Part shown: piece after piece, positions 7,364 through 16,018 of the stretch | Position numbering within the stretch: position 1 is the first letter of the stretch | How the letters are laid out: each line of letters starts with the position of its first letter | Assembly: GCA_900766005.1 (NCBI GenBank) | Contig: CAAFTU010000042.1 | Location: 32,207 to 96,206 of the forward strand | DNA length: 64,000 nt | Direction: 5' to 3' | DNA from: an uncultured Bacteroides sp. | GTDB lineage: Bacteria > Bacteroidota > Bacteroidia > Bacteroidales > Bacteroidaceae | The notes under the pieces: generated by a model | Told to the model about the DNA's origin: nothing | What the model saw: the letters and a program-made list of their open reading frames with translations, nothing else | Database searches by the model: none | Position numbers and translations under genes: made by a program

Positions 7364-8587
7364 ATGACTTTAGTTGACAGATTTTTGAAGTATGTAAGCT
7401 TCGATACGCAGTCTGATGAAACCACAGGGACTACTCCCAGCACGCCGAAGCAGATGGTGTTTGCGCGCTATCTGAAATCGGAATTGGAAGCATTGGGCTT
7501 GGAAGAAATCAGTTTGGATGAACACGGGTATCTTTTTGCTACCCTTCCAGCAAATATAGACAGAGAAGTACCGACTATCGGTTTTATCTCTCACATGGAT
7601 ACCAGTCCCGACATGACTGGCAAGGACGTGAATCCGCGTATTGTGTCGCAATATGACGGTTCGGATATTGTGCTTTGTGCCGAAGATCAGATTGTATTGT
7701 CTCCGAAGCAGTTTCCGGAATTGCTCGATCATCAGGGGGAAGACTTGATTGTAACGGATGGCAAGACACTGCTTGGTGCTGACGACAAGGCCGGTATTGC
7801 CGAGATTGTATCAGCCATTGCTTATCTGAAAGATCATCCTGAAATCGAGCATGGTAAGATCCGCATCGGATTCAATCCCGATGAAGAAATCGGTGAAGGC
7901 GCTCATAAATTTGATGTGAAGCTGTTTGGCTGTGACTGGGCTTATACAATGGATGGCGGTGAGCGGGGCGAGCTGGAGTTTGAAAACTTCAATGCTGCTT
8001 CAGCCAAGATTACTTTCAAGGGCCGCAATGTGCATCCGGGCTATGCCAAGAACAAGATGATCAATTCCATTTTCCTGGCACATCAGTTTGCCGGGCTGTT
8101 GCCGGCTGACGAGCGTCCGGAACATACTGCCGGGTATGAAGGATTCTATCACCTGATGAATGTGCAGGGTTCTGTAGAAGAAAGCACGCTTACTTATATC
8201 ATCCGTGACCATAGCCGTGAGAAGTTTGAAATGAGAAAGGCTAAAATCGAACGTCTGGTGGCTTGGGTGAACCAAGAGTATGGTGCTGGTACTGCAACGT
8301 TTGAATTGCATGACCAGTATTATAACATGCGCGAGAAGATTGAGCCGATGATGCACATTATTGATACGGCTTTCGAAGCGATGGAAGCTGTGGGCGTGAA
8401 GCCGAATGTAAGACCTATCCGTGGGGGTACAGACGGTGCACAGCTGTCGTTCAAGGGGTTGCCTTGTCCGAATATCTTTGCCGGTGGACTGAACTTCCAC
8501 GGCCGCTATGAGTTCTTGCCGATTCCGAACTTGGAAAAGGCTATGCAAGTGGTGGTGAAGATAGCCGAACTGGTGGCTCGCCCGTAA
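7364..8587 (+). CDS. pepT: Peptidase T (tripeptide aminopeptidase)
   Basis: A 407-residue M20-family zinc peptidase of cytoplasmic type that removes the N-terminal residue from tripeptides. Visible family marks: FISHMDTSPDM (first zinc histidine and the following Asp), LLGADDKAGIAEI (bridging Asp), FNPDEEIGEGAHKF (catalytic Glu pair) and the C-terminal GGTDGAQLSFKGLPCPN and NFHGRYEF segments. Length is as usual for PepT. The ATG at 7364 was preferred over an upstream TTG because homologues begin MTLVDRFLKYVSFDTQS. gcvT follows 39 bp downstream on the same strand and could share the transcript. Confidence 0.93.
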   Translation: MTLVDRFLKYVSFDTQSDETTGTTPSTPKQMVFARYLKSELEALGLEEISLDEHGYLFATLPANIDREVPTIGFISHMDTSPDMTGKDVNPRIVSQYDGSDIVLCAEDQIVLSPKQFPELLDHQGEDLIVTDGKTLLGADDKAGIAEIVSAIAYLKDHPEIEHGKIRIGFNPDEEIGEGAHKFDVKLFGCDWAYTMDGGERGELEFENFNAASAKITFKGRNVHPGYAKNKMINSIFLAHQFAGLLPADERPEHTAGYEGFYHLMNVQGSVEESTLTYIIRDHSREKFEMRKAKIERLVAWVNQEYGAGTATFELHDQYYNMREKIEPMMHIIDTAFEAMEAVGVKPNVRPIRGGTDGAQLSFKGLPCPNIFAGGLNFHGRYEFLPIPNLEKAMQVVVKIAELVARP

Positions 8588-8626
8588 ACTTGAAACTGGA
8601 TACTTAAAACTTAATACCGAAATAAT

Positions 8627-9712
8627 ATGAAAACCACTCCGTTTACAGAGAAACACATAGCACTGGGTGCTAAAATGCATGAATTTGCAGGTTATAATAT
8701 GCCGATTGAATATTCGGGCATCATTGACGAACATCTCACCGTCTGCGAGAATGTAGGGGTATTTGATGTGTCTCACATGGGTGAATTCTGGGTGAAAGGA
8801 CCCAAAGCACTGGATTTCCTTCAGAAGGTTACGTCTAACAATGTAGCTGTCCTCACACCCGGCAAGATTCAGTATACTTGCTTCCCGAATGAAGAGGGGG
8901 GAATTGTAGATGACCTGCTGGTGTATCATTATGAACCGGAAAAGTATTTGTTGGTGGTGAATGCCGCAAATATCGAAAAGGACTGGAACTGGTGTGTAGC
9001 TCATAATGCGGATGGTGCGGTGCTTGAGAATGCGTCAGACCGCATGGCACAGTTGGCCGTGCAGGGTCCGAAAGCGATTTTGGCTTTGCAGAAGCTTACG
9101 GACATTGATTTGGCTTCGATTCCTTATTACACGTTCAAAGTGGGTCAGATGGCTGGTGTAGATCAGGTGATTATCTCGAATACGGGTTATACCGGTGCAG
9201 GTGGCTTTGAAATTTACTTCTATCCGGAGTATGCTGACCAGATATGGAAGGCTGTGTTTGAGGCCGGAGAGGAGTTTGGCATTAAACCTGTGGGCTTGGG
9301 CGCTCGTGATACGCTGCGTCTGGAGATGGGATTCTGTCTGTATGGTAATGATTTGGACGACACAACTTCGCCTATCGAAGCCGGACTGGGCTGGATTACG
9401 AAGTTTGTGGATGGTAAGGATTTTACCAACAGGGCTATGCTTGAAAAGCAGAAGGCAGAAGGGGTGTCCCGTAAGCTGGTTGGCTTTGAAATGATCGACC
9501 GCGGAATTCCTCGTCATGGCTATTCTCTGGTCAACGCCGACGGTGAACCGATTGGAGTGGTTACATCTGGTACGATGTCGCCGATGCGTAAAATCGGTAT
9601 CGGTATGGGCTATGTGAAGACGGAATACAGTAAGGCTGGTACCGAAATCTGTATCGATATGCGTGGCCGTAAGCTGAAAGCGGTAGTGGTGAAACCTCCA
9701 TTTAGAAAATAG
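8627..9712 (+). CDS. gcvT: Glycine cleavage system T protein (aminomethyltransferase)
   Basis: A 361-residue protein, full length for GcvT. It transfers the methylene unit from the aminomethyl-lipoyl H protein to tetrahydrofolate and releases ammonia. The N-terminal HEFAGYNMPIEY and GVFDVSHMGE segments, NTGYTGAGGFEIYF in the middle and the C-terminal domain with PIGVVTSGTMSP are characteristic. The other glycine cleavage genes (gcvP, gcvH) are not in the window, so T is encoded apart, following pepT. A terminator lies 24 bp after the stop. Confidence 0.95.
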   Translation: MKTTPFTEKHIALGAKMHEFAGYNMPIEYSGIIDEHLTVCENVGVFDVSHMGEFWVKGPKALDFLQKVTSNNVAVLTPGKIQYTCFPNEEGGIVDDLLVYHYEPEKYLLVVNAANIEKDWNWCVAHNADGAVLENASDRMAQLAVQGPKAILALQKLTDIDLASIPYYTFKVGQMAGVDQVIISNTGYTGAGGFEIYFYPEYADQIWKAVFEAGEEFGIKPVGLGARDTLRLEMGFCLYGNDLDDTTSPIEAGLGWITKFVDGKDFTNRAMLEKQKAEGVSRKLVGFEMIDRGIPRHGYSLVNADGEPIGVVTSGTMSPMRKIGIGMGYVKTEYSKAGTEICIDMRGRKLKAVVVKPPFRK

Positions 9713-9736
9713 GTATTATTCAGATATGTATGTGGG

Positions 9737-9774
9737 GCTCCGGGCAAGTGTTTCTGCTTGTCTGGAGCTTTTTT
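9737..9774 (+). terminator. Rho-independent terminator after gcvT
   Basis: GCTCCGGGCAAG (9737-9748) pairs with CTTGTCTGGAGC (9757-9768); six T follow. Confidence 0.88.
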
Positions 9775-9775
9775 G

Positions 9776-9806
9776 TTGCTTAACACGCAGAATTGTTGTA
9801 ATTTTG
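9776..9806 (+). promoter_or_regulatory. Promoter of the CPA2 antiporter gene
   Basis: TTG at 9776-9778, 20-nt spacer, TAATTTTG at 9799-9806: a good match to the Bacteroidetes primary-sigma promoter. The coding start follows 66 bp later. Confidence 0.7.
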
Positions 9807-9871
9807 CCGCAAATGAATAGCGGATTTATCCGCGTAGTTGTTATTGTTTTGTGTGAAAATTTAATACTGAA

Positions 9872-12118
9872 ATGTCTCATTTACCTCCCTTGATTGCCGA
9901 CCTCGCACTGATCTTGATTTGTGCGGGTGTGATGACACTGCTGTTTAAGAAGTTGAAGCAGCCTTTAGTCTTGGGCTATGTGGTTGCCGGTTTTTTGGCC
10001 AGTCCGCATATGCCTTATACGCCTTCTGTGATGGATACAGCCAATATCAAGACGTGGGCTGATATCGGTGTGATTTTCTTGCTTTTTGCACTGGGATTGG
10101 AGTTTAGTTTCAAGAAGATCGTGAAAGTAGGCGGATCGGCTGTCATCGCGGCGTGTACCATTATCTTCTGTATGATTCTGGTGGGTATCGGTGTCGGAAT
10201 GGGATTCGGATGGCACCAGATGGACAGTCTCTTTCTCGGTGGTATGATTGCCATGTCGTCTACCACCATTATCTACAAGGCTTTTGATGATCTTGGGCTG
10301 CGGAAGAAGCAGTTTACCAGTCTTGTGCTCAGCATCCTGATTCTGGAAGATATCTTGGCCATTGTGCTGATGGTGATGCTTTCTACGATGGCGGTGCGTC
10401 ATAACTTCGAGGGTGCTGAAATGCTCGAGAGCATTGCCAAGTTGCTATTCTTCCTCATCTTGTGGTTTGTGGTCGGTATTTATCTGATTCCTGAATTCCT
10501 GAAGCGTTGCCGCAAGTTTATGGGAGAGGAAACACTGCTGATTGTTTCGCTGGCGTTATGCTTCGGTATGGTGGTGCTGGCTGACCATACCGGTTTTTCG
10601 GCAGCTTTCGGTGCCTTTATCATGGGGTCTATCCTGGCTGAAACGATAGAAGCCGAAACGATTGACCGGTTGGTGAATCCTGTAAAAGACCTGTTTGGTG
10701 CCATCTTCTTCGTATCGGTAGGTATGATGGTGGATCCGGCAATGATTGTGGAATACGCTGTGCCTATTCTAGTCATAACGCTGGCTGTCATCTTGGGGCA
10801 GTCTGTGTTCGGCACCTTCGGTGTGGTGTTGTCGGGTAAGCCTTTGAAGACGGCGATGCAATGTGGTTTCAGTTTGACCCAGATAGGGGAGTTCGCTTTT
10901 ATCATTGCTTCGTTGGGTGTATCTTTGAGGGTCACGAGTGATTTTCTATACCCCATCGTGGTGGCAGTTTCGGTTATAACGACTTTCCTTACCCCTTATA
11001 TGATTCGGTTGGCGGAACCGGCTTCTACTTTTGTGGATGCTCATTTGCCCGAATCTTGGCGTAAGTTCCTGATGCGATACGCTTCCGGTTCGCAGACGGT
11101 GATTAATCACGATAACTTGTGGAAGAAGCTGATTGGAGCTATGCTGCGTATCACACTGGTGTATTCTATCGTCAGTATTTCGGTGGTAGCCCTGTCTTTC
11201 CGGTTTGTAGTGCCGTTCTTTCAGGCCAATCTTCCGTCGTTCTGGGCTTCGCTGCTGGGTGCGGTATTCACAATTTTGTGTATTGCTCCGTTCTTGCGGG
11301 CAATCATGATTAAGAAGAACCATTCAATCGAGTTTATGACCTTGTGGCACGACAGTCGGGTCAATCGCCTTCCGTTGGCTTCCACCATCATTATACGGGT
11401 GATGATTGCTGTCTTTTTCGTTATCTTTGTTATTTCCGGTTTGTTCCAGGTGTCAACCGGTCTGATGGCCGGCGTGGCTGTGCTGGTTGTCATGCTCATG
11501 GTGTGGTCGCGGCAGTTGAAAAAGCAGTCTATCTTAATAGAACGCCGTTTCTTTCAGAATCTGCGTTCGCGTGATGTGCGGGCCGAATATTTGGGTGAGA
11601 AGAAGCCCGAATATGCAGGACGCTTGCTTTCGCACGATTTGCATTTGGCCGACGTGGATATTCCCGGTGAGTCTGCCTGGGCGGGCAAGACATTGATGGA
11701 GTTGAATTTGGGCAAACGTTTTGGAGTGCATGTGGCCTCTATACTTCGCGGAAAGCGGCGTATCAACATTCCTGGTGGTTCGGTCCGTCTGTTCCCGATG
11801 GACAAACTTCAGGTTATCGGTACCGATGAACAGCTGAATCTTTTTAATGAAGCGCTTCTGAAGGGAGCGGAGGTTGATTGGGACGTATATGAAAAGAGTG
11901 AAATGACGCTGAAACAGTTGATCATCGACCGGGAGTCTGTATTCTTGGGCAAGACCCTGCGCGAATCGGGTATCCGTGATAAATACCATTGTATGATTGC
12001 CGGTGTGGAGAGTGAAGACGGCACACTCATGGTGCCGGATGCCAGTGTGCCTTTCAAAGAGGGGGATGTCATCTGGGTAGTCGGCGAAAAGGATGATGTG
12101 TATCAACTGATCAATTAA
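9872..12118 (+). CDS. CPA2-family cation/proton antiporter with TrkA-C domain
   Basis: A 748-residue inner-membrane protein. Residues 1 to about 380 form the Na+/H+ exchanger (KefB/CPA2) domain with about twelve membrane segments; the core motif ALGLEFSFKK and the GFSAAFGAFIMGS segment are visible. A second hydrophobic block of four or so segments spans about 430-545. The C-terminal part, roughly 560-748, is soluble and ends in TrkA-C-like ligand-sensing sequence (VRLFPMDKLQVIGTDEQL, VPFKEGDVIWVVGEKDDV); two such units are likely. No Rossmann TrkA-N domain is seen between them, unlike KefB/KefC. It probably exports K+ or Na+ for protons. Substrate is inferred from family only. Confidence 0.85.
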   Translation: MSHLPPLIADLALILICAGVMTLLFKKLKQPLVLGYVVAGFLASPHMPYTPSVMDTANIKTWADIGVIFLLFALGLEFSFKKIVKVGGSAVIAACTIIFCMILVGIGVGMGFGWHQMDSLFLGGMIAMSSTTIIYKAFDDLGLRKKQFTSLVLSILILEDILAIVLMVMLSTMAVRHNFEGAEMLESIAKLLFFLILWFVVGIYLIPEFLKRCRKFMGEETLLIVSLALCFGMVVLADHTGFSAAFGAFIMGSILAETIEAETIDRLVNPVKDLFGAIFFVSVGMMVDPAMIVEYAVPILVITLAVILGQSVFGTFGVVLSGKPLKTAMQCGFSLTQIGEFAFIIASLGVSLRVTSDFLYPIVVAVSVITTFLTPYMIRLAEPASTFVDAHLPESWRKFLMRYASGSQTVINHDNLWKKLIGAMLRITLVYSIVSISVVALSFRFVVPFFQANLPSFWASLLGAVFTILCIAPFLRAIMIKKNHSIEFMTLWHDSRVNRLPLASTIIIRVMIAVFFVIFVISGLFQVSTGLMAGVAVLVVMLMVWSRQLKKQSILIERRFFQNLRSRDVRAEYLGEKKPEYAGRLLSHDLHLADVDIPGESAWAGKTLMELNLGKRFGVHVASILRGKRRINIPGGSVRLFPMDKLQVIGTDEQLNLFNEALLKGAEVDWDVYEKSEMTLKQLIIDRESVFLGKTLRESGIRDKYHCMIAGVESEDGTLMVPDASVPFKEGDVIWVVGEKDDVYQLIN

Positions 12119-12168
12119 AAAAAAGAAAGGCGTATCATTCTTAGTCAGAGTTTGATACGCCTCTTTTT
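12115..12168. terminator. Bidirectional terminator between antiporter and hslR
   Basis: GGCGTATCA (12129-12137) pairs with TGATACGCC (12153-12161), flanked by an A run on the left and a T run on the right, so it can serve both converging transcripts. Confidence 0.85.
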
Positions 12169-12221
12169 ATGAGGTTCGAATGCGCTTGAATTAATCTGCT
12201 TGGCTAATAGGATTAGCGTAT

Positions 12222-12644
12222 TTATTCTTCGCTGTCGAAATCGAATTCAAAGTCGAAATCATCCATAAATTCAGCAGTGGTAAAGTCTTCCAGCTGTCTG
12301 CGGTCTTTCTTTGTAGGACGTCCGGTGCCTCGAGCCCGATCGATAAATCCGCTGATTTTGCTCATTTCCAGCAGTTCATACTGATCCGGCGTGGTAACGT
12401 TTTCCATCATTTCAGGCACCATTTTTGCACCTACACGCTTTTCGATGGTTTGCAGCACTTTGAAGGAGTAGGTGATAGGTGGCTTCTTTACCTGAATCAC
12501 GTCACCTGGTTTTATCATGCGGGCAGCCTTTACCTGTGATCCGTTCATGGTAACTCTGCCTTTCTTGCAGGCCTCTGCTGCGATGGTGCGTGTCTTGAAG
12601 ATACGTACGGCCCACATCCATTTGTCTATTCTTGCTTCAGCCAT
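12222..12644 (-). CDS. hslR: S4-domain RNA-binding protein, Hsp15 type
   Basis: A 140-residue protein whose first 60 residues form an S4 RNA-binding domain (RIDKWMWAVRIFKTRTIA, then CKKGRVTMNGSQVKAAR). Hsp15 in E. coli binds 50S subunits that carry stalled nascent chains. Here a middle region with basic residues is followed by a very acidic tail (DDFDFEFDFDSEE). It lies 17 bp downstream of pth, which acts on peptidyl-tRNA, so the pair fits a shared task in clearing stalled translation. rplY upstream may start the transcript. Confidence 0.85.
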   Translation of the reverse strand: MAEARIDKWMWAVRIFKTRTIAAEACKKGRVTMNGSQVKAARMIKPGDVIQVKKPPITYSFKVLQTIEKRVGAKMVPEMMENVTTPDQYELLEMSKISGFIDRARGTGRPTKKDRRQLEDFTTAEFMDDFDFEFDFDSEE

Positions 12645-12661
12645 GTCGTTTGATTGCTTTT

Positions 12662-13231
12662 TTATTTCTTGTTAAACTGGTTCATGGTGATGTTTATCCC
12701 TGCCAGGCAGAAACTTTTGACGATTTCTCCGGCTGTTTCCAGACGTTCGTCCATGGTTTTCCAGTCTTCTTCTGTAAAGTGTCCCAATACATAGTCCACC
12801 TGTCCGCCCCGGGGGAAATCATTTCCGATGCCGAAACGCAAGCGGGCATAGTTCTGTGTGCCCAGTGTGGCAGCGATATGTTTCAGCCCGTTGTGGCCGG
12901 CATCACTTCCTTTGCCTTTGAGGCGAAGGGAGCCGAAGGGGAGCGCCAAATCGTCCACGATAATCAGTACATTTTCCAATGGGATGTTTTCCTTCTGCAT
13001 CCAATACCGTACAGCCGAACCGCTTAAATTCATAAAGGTGGAAGGCTTAAGCAGGATCAGCTGTCGTCCTTTGATAGAAAAACTGGTTGTGAATCCATAG
13101 CGTCCGTCAACAAAAGGCAGTGCATTGTTGGCTTTAGCCAATGCATCCACTGTCATAAACCCAATGTTGTGTCGGGTTTCGTGATACTCGGGTCCGATAT
13201 TGCCCAGTCCGACAATCAAATATTTTATCAT
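12662..13231 (-). CDS. pth: Peptidyl-tRNA hydrolase
   Basis: A 189-residue enzyme of normal length that frees tRNA from prematurely released peptidyl-tRNA. The N-terminus YLIVGLGNIGPEY with HETRHNIGF holds the catalytic His (His21 here). KPSTFMNLSG, the IVDDLALPFG strand and GSDAGHNGLKHI are conserved substrate-contact motifs. It is followed 17 bp later by hslR on the same strand. Between it and rplY upstream there is a 191-bp gap with a terminator-like hairpin, so it may also have its own promoter. Confidence 0.96.
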   Translation of the reverse strand: MIKYLIVGLGNIGPEYHETRHNIGFMTVDALAKANNALPFVDGRYGFTTSFSIKGRQLILLKPSTFMNLSGSAVRYWMQKENIPLENVLIIVDDLALPFGSLRLKGKGSDAGHNGLKHIAATLGTQNYARLRFGIGNDFPRGGQVDYVLGHFTEEDWKTMDERLETAGEIVKSFCLAGINITMNQFNKK

Positions 13232-13320
13232 AGTGTTCTAAAAATCAAATTACTAATAATCTAATACTAAAAAAGAGTAAAGTAGACTAAGGATGAAAAC
13301 ACGTCCGGAGTAAGAGGAAA

Positions 13321-13386
13321 AGAAAAACGCAGATTAATACAAATTATTGCAGACTGAATATCTGCTTTAATCTGCATTAACCTGCG
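13321..13386 (-). terminator. Terminator after rplY
   Basis: On the minus strand a stem of CGCAGGTTAAT with ATTAATCTGCG (one mismatch) encloses a long loop with an inner GCAGATATTCAGTCTGC hairpin, and is followed by a T-rich run (the A run at 13321-13327 on the plus strand). Confidence 0.65.
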
Positions 13387-13422
13387 TTGGCAGTTATATC
13401 TCTTTTAAAGGGATATTTTCAA

Positions 13423-14013
13423 TTATTTGCCAGCAGCTGCCTGAGCACCTCTTGCTGCACGAGTCAATTTAACTGCACAAACAACAGCTTCCTTAGCAGT
13501 GATCAATTCAAGACCTTCGTAGCTCAATTCGCCAACCTTGATTGTTTTACCCAATCCCAGGTTAGAAACATTGATAACCAGTCTTTCAGGGATTACGTTG
13601 TACAAAGCTTTCACTTTGATCTTACGCATCTGCAAAGCCAACTTACCACCGGCTTTCACACCTTCTGCCAAACCTTCCAAACGTACAGGCACTTCCATTA
13701 CGATAGGCTTAACTTCGTTGATTTGGTAGAAGTCAACGTGCAGGATAGTGTCTTTTACAGGGTGGAACTGGATGTCCTTCAAGATAGCGTTTACTTTCTT
13801 GCCATCGATATCCAAGTTTACTACGTAGATGTGCGGAGTGTAAACCAAGTTACGGAGACCTTCGTTGGGTACAGTGAAGTGAACGATTTCTTCACCACCA
13901 TAAAGTACACAAGGTACACCACCATTCTTACGGATAGCTTTCAATGCTCTTGATTGTTCAGAAGAGCGTTCTGCAATTGTTCTTGCAGTTCCTTTTACAT
14001 CAATTGTTCTCAT
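13423..14013 (-). CDS. rplY: 50S ribosomal protein L25 (Ctc form)
   Basis: A 196-residue two-domain L25/Ctc protein that binds 5S rRNA. The N-terminal domain (about residues 1-95) has the family pattern SRALKAIRKNGGVPCVLYGG and LKDIQFHPVKDTILHVDFYQ; the C-terminal beta domain with VPVRLEGLAEGVKAGG follows. The end is a short Ala/Gly tail. A textbook promoter precedes it and the codon use is that of a highly expressed gene. Confidence 0.95.
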   Translation of the reverse strand: MRTIDVKGTARTIAERSSEQSRALKAIRKNGGVPCVLYGGEEIVHFTVPNEGLRNLVYTPHIYVVNLDIDGKKVNAILKDIQFHPVKDTILHVDFYQINEVKPIVMEVPVRLEGLAEGVKAGGKLALQMRKIKVKALYNVIPERLVINVSNLGLGKTIKVGELSYEGLELITAKEAVVCAVKLTRAARGAQAAAGK

Positions 14014-14107
14014 TGTTTTTACTAATTGTGTTACTCTAAATTAAGTTATTTTGCTTAATTCACCATCACACGATGTGGATATCACACGATGCTGCAAAAA
14101 AGCGGTG

Positions 14108-14138
14108 CAAAATTAGACTATTTTTTTGAATTAACAAA
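14108..14138 (-). promoter_or_regulatory. Promoter of rplY
   Basis: On the minus strand TTTG (14135-14138), 19-nt spacer, TAATTTTG (14108-14115): full match to the Bacteroidetes consensus. Confidence 0.75.
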
Positions 14139-14149
14139 GAATTAGCCCA

Positions 14150-14539
14150 TTAAAAATCAATATCTATTTTAAATTCAGCATCCAATTTGTCTTCTTCGTC
14201 TGCTTTTTTAGCTTTTTCATTCGGCAAATTTTCTGTATGGTTGCTGTATTCGCTTGTATCGTTGCGCTCGATGTATCTCACGGCCTCTTCAAGTCCGTTC
14301 ATAAACTTCTGGAAGTCTTCCCGGTATAGGAAGATTTTATGTTTTTCGAAGCTGATTTGAGAGTCATCCCCTTCTCCGGTTATAACCTTTTTGCTCTCTG
14401 TTATGGCCAAGAACATCTCGTCTTTCCGATTCTTTTTCACATCGAGGTAGTAGATGCGTTTACCTGCTTTGATAGACTTGGAAAATACGATTTCCTTGTC
14501 ATTCATGTCTGCGCTCATTTTCTTTTTTAAATCTTCCAT
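14150..14539 (-). CDS. DUF3276 Pur-alpha-like nucleic-acid-binding protein
   Basis: A 129-residue protein of the DUF3276 family, widespread in Bacteroidetes. Residues from about 18 to 95 carry one PUR repeat-like domain (FSKSIKAGKRIYYLDVKKNR, then KHKIFLYREDFQKFMNGLEEA). Members are single-stranded DNA/RNA binders by structure, with no fixed cellular role known to me. The tail after residue 100 is charged and probably disordered. It stands alone, diverging from nusB, and ends just before the rplY promoter. Confidence 0.85.
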   Translation of the reverse strand: MEDLKKKMSADMNDKEIVFSKSIKAGKRIYYLDVKKNRKDEMFLAITESKKVITGEGDDSQISFEKHKIFLYREDFQKFMNGLEEAVRYIERNDTSEYSNHTENLPNEKAKKADEEDKLDAEFKIDIDF

Positions 14540-14645
14540 GTCTTAATCGATCCTTTTGTAATCGGCTTCAAATTTGGATATTTTTTTTAAACTGTCAAAA
14601 GAAAATGGGAATAGAATGAAATACTATACAAAAAAATGTGATTTC

Positions 14646-14678
14646 TTTGTGGAAACTAATTTAAAATAGTTATTTTTG
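14646..14678 (+). promoter_or_regulatory. Promoter of the nusB operon
   Basis: TTTG (14646-14649), 21-nt spacer, TATTTTTG (14671-14678). nusB begins 32 bp later. Confidence 0.78.
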
Positions 14679-14710
14679 CAACTCAAAACAACAGTATTAA
14701 TATTGAATAT

Positions 14711-15637
14711 ATGATCAACAGAGTTCTTATTCGTCTTAAGATTATCCAGATTGTCTATGCGTACTATCAGAATGGAAGCAAAAATCTGGACTCAGCGGAG
14801 AAAGAGTTATTCTTTAGTCTTTCAAAGGCGTATGACCTTTACAATTATTTGTTGATGCTGATGATAGCATTGACCGAGTATGCACAAAAGCGCATTGATG
14901 CGGCCAAAGCGAAATTGGCACCTACTAAAGAGGAACTCCATCCCAACACCAAATTTGTGGACAACAAGTTTATTGCTCAATTGGAAGTGAACAAACAATT
15001 GACAGAGTTCATGGCCAACCAGAAACGTACTTGGGCAAATGACCAGGATTTTATCAAGGATTTGTTCGAGAAAATAGCAGAAACCGATATATATAAGGAG
15101 TATATGGCTTCGGACGACTCTTCATATGAAGCAGACAGAGAGTTGTGGAGAAAATTGTATAAGACTTATATATTCAACAATCCGGCATTGGATGAGGTGT
15201 TGGAGGATCAAAGTTTGTATTGGAACGATGACAAGGAAATCGTAGATACATTCGTATTGAAAACAATTAAGCGCTTTGATGAGAAGAACGGTGCTGCACA
15301 GCCTTTGTTGTCTGAGTTCAAAGATGATGAAGACCAGGAGTTTGCTCGTCGCTTGTTCCGCCGTACGATATTGAATGCCGACTATTATCGTCATTTGGTC
15401 AGTGAAAATACCAAGAACTGGGATTTGGACCGTATCGCTTTCATGGATGTGATTATTATGCAGATTGCTTTGGCAGAAATTCTAAGTTTCCCGAACATTC
15501 CGGTGAGTGTTACGTTGAATGAATATGTAGAGATTGCCAAGCGGTATAGCACAGCTAAGAGCGGCAGTTTTATCAATGGTACCTTGGACGGAATTGTCAA
15601 TCGTTTGAGAAAAAACGGTAAGCTGACTAAGAATTGA
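14711..15637 (+). CDS. nusB: Transcription antitermination factor NusB
   Basis: A 308-residue form, about twice the E. coli length, as is usual in Bacteroidetes. The NusB fold is recognisable at the C-terminus (about 230-300): WDLDRIAFMDVIIMQIALAE, FPNIPVSVTLNEYVEIAKRY and a closing GSFINGTLDGIVNRL. The N-terminal half starts with a matching helix (RVLIRLKIIQIVYAYYQNG) followed by a lineage-specific charged insertion. NusB binds boxA in rRNA leaders with NusE. It is the first gene of a run of five: yajC, ybbR, coaE and DUF5606 follow with gaps under 40 bp or an overlap. Confidence 0.93.
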   Translation: MINRVLIRLKIIQIVYAYYQNGSKNLDSAEKELFFSLSKAYDLYNYLLMLMIALTEYAQKRIDAAKAKLAPTKEELHPNTKFVDNKFIAQLEVNKQLTEFMANQKRTWANDQDFIKDLFEKIAETDIYKEYMASDDSSYEADRELWRKLYKTYIFNNPALDEVLEDQSLYWNDDKEIVDTFVLKTIKRFDEKNGAAQPLLSEFKDDEDQEFARRLFRRTILNADYYRHLVSENTKNWDLDRIAFMDVIIMQIALAEILSFPNIPVSVTLNEYVEIAKRYSTAKSGSFINGTLDGIVNRLRKNGKLTKN

Positions 15638-15676
15638 TACCTTATATAATAGTACTAACTCAATAAAATGTGAATT

Positions 15677-15997
15677 ATGAATCTGATGAATGTATTGTTG
15701 CAAGCTCCGGTTGCAGGCCAGGGTGGTGAGTACATGTGGATCATGTTGATACTGATGTTTGTTATCATGTATTTCTTCATGATTCGTCCTCAAAACAAAA
15801 AGCAAAAAGAAATTGCTAATTTTCGCAAGGCTTTGCAGGTAAATCAGCATGTGATGACTGCTGGTGGCATCCATGGTGTAGTGAAGGAAATTGCAGACGA
15901 CTATATCGTTCTCGAAATTGCTTCAAATGTGAAGATCAAAATTGACAAGAACTCGATTTTTGCTGATGCTTCGGCTGTAAACAATCAGGCTAAGTAA
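15677..15997 (+). CDS. yajC: Preprotein translocase subunit YajC
   Basis: A 106-residue protein with one membrane helix (YMWIMLILMFVIMYFFMI, about residues 20-38), then RPQNKKQKE and the cytoplasmic domain with TAGGIHGVVKEI. This is the standard YajC plan; it associates with SecDF. The gene sits 39 bp after nusB and 21 bp before the YbbR protein. Confidence 0.95.
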   Translation: MNLMNVLLQAPVAGQGGEYMWIMLILMFVIMYFFMIRPQNKKQKEIANFRKALQVNQHVMTAGGIHGVVKEIADDYIVLEIASNVKIKIDKNSIFADASAVNNQAK

Positions 15998-16018
15998 ATC
16001 GTTTGATAAGAATAGCGT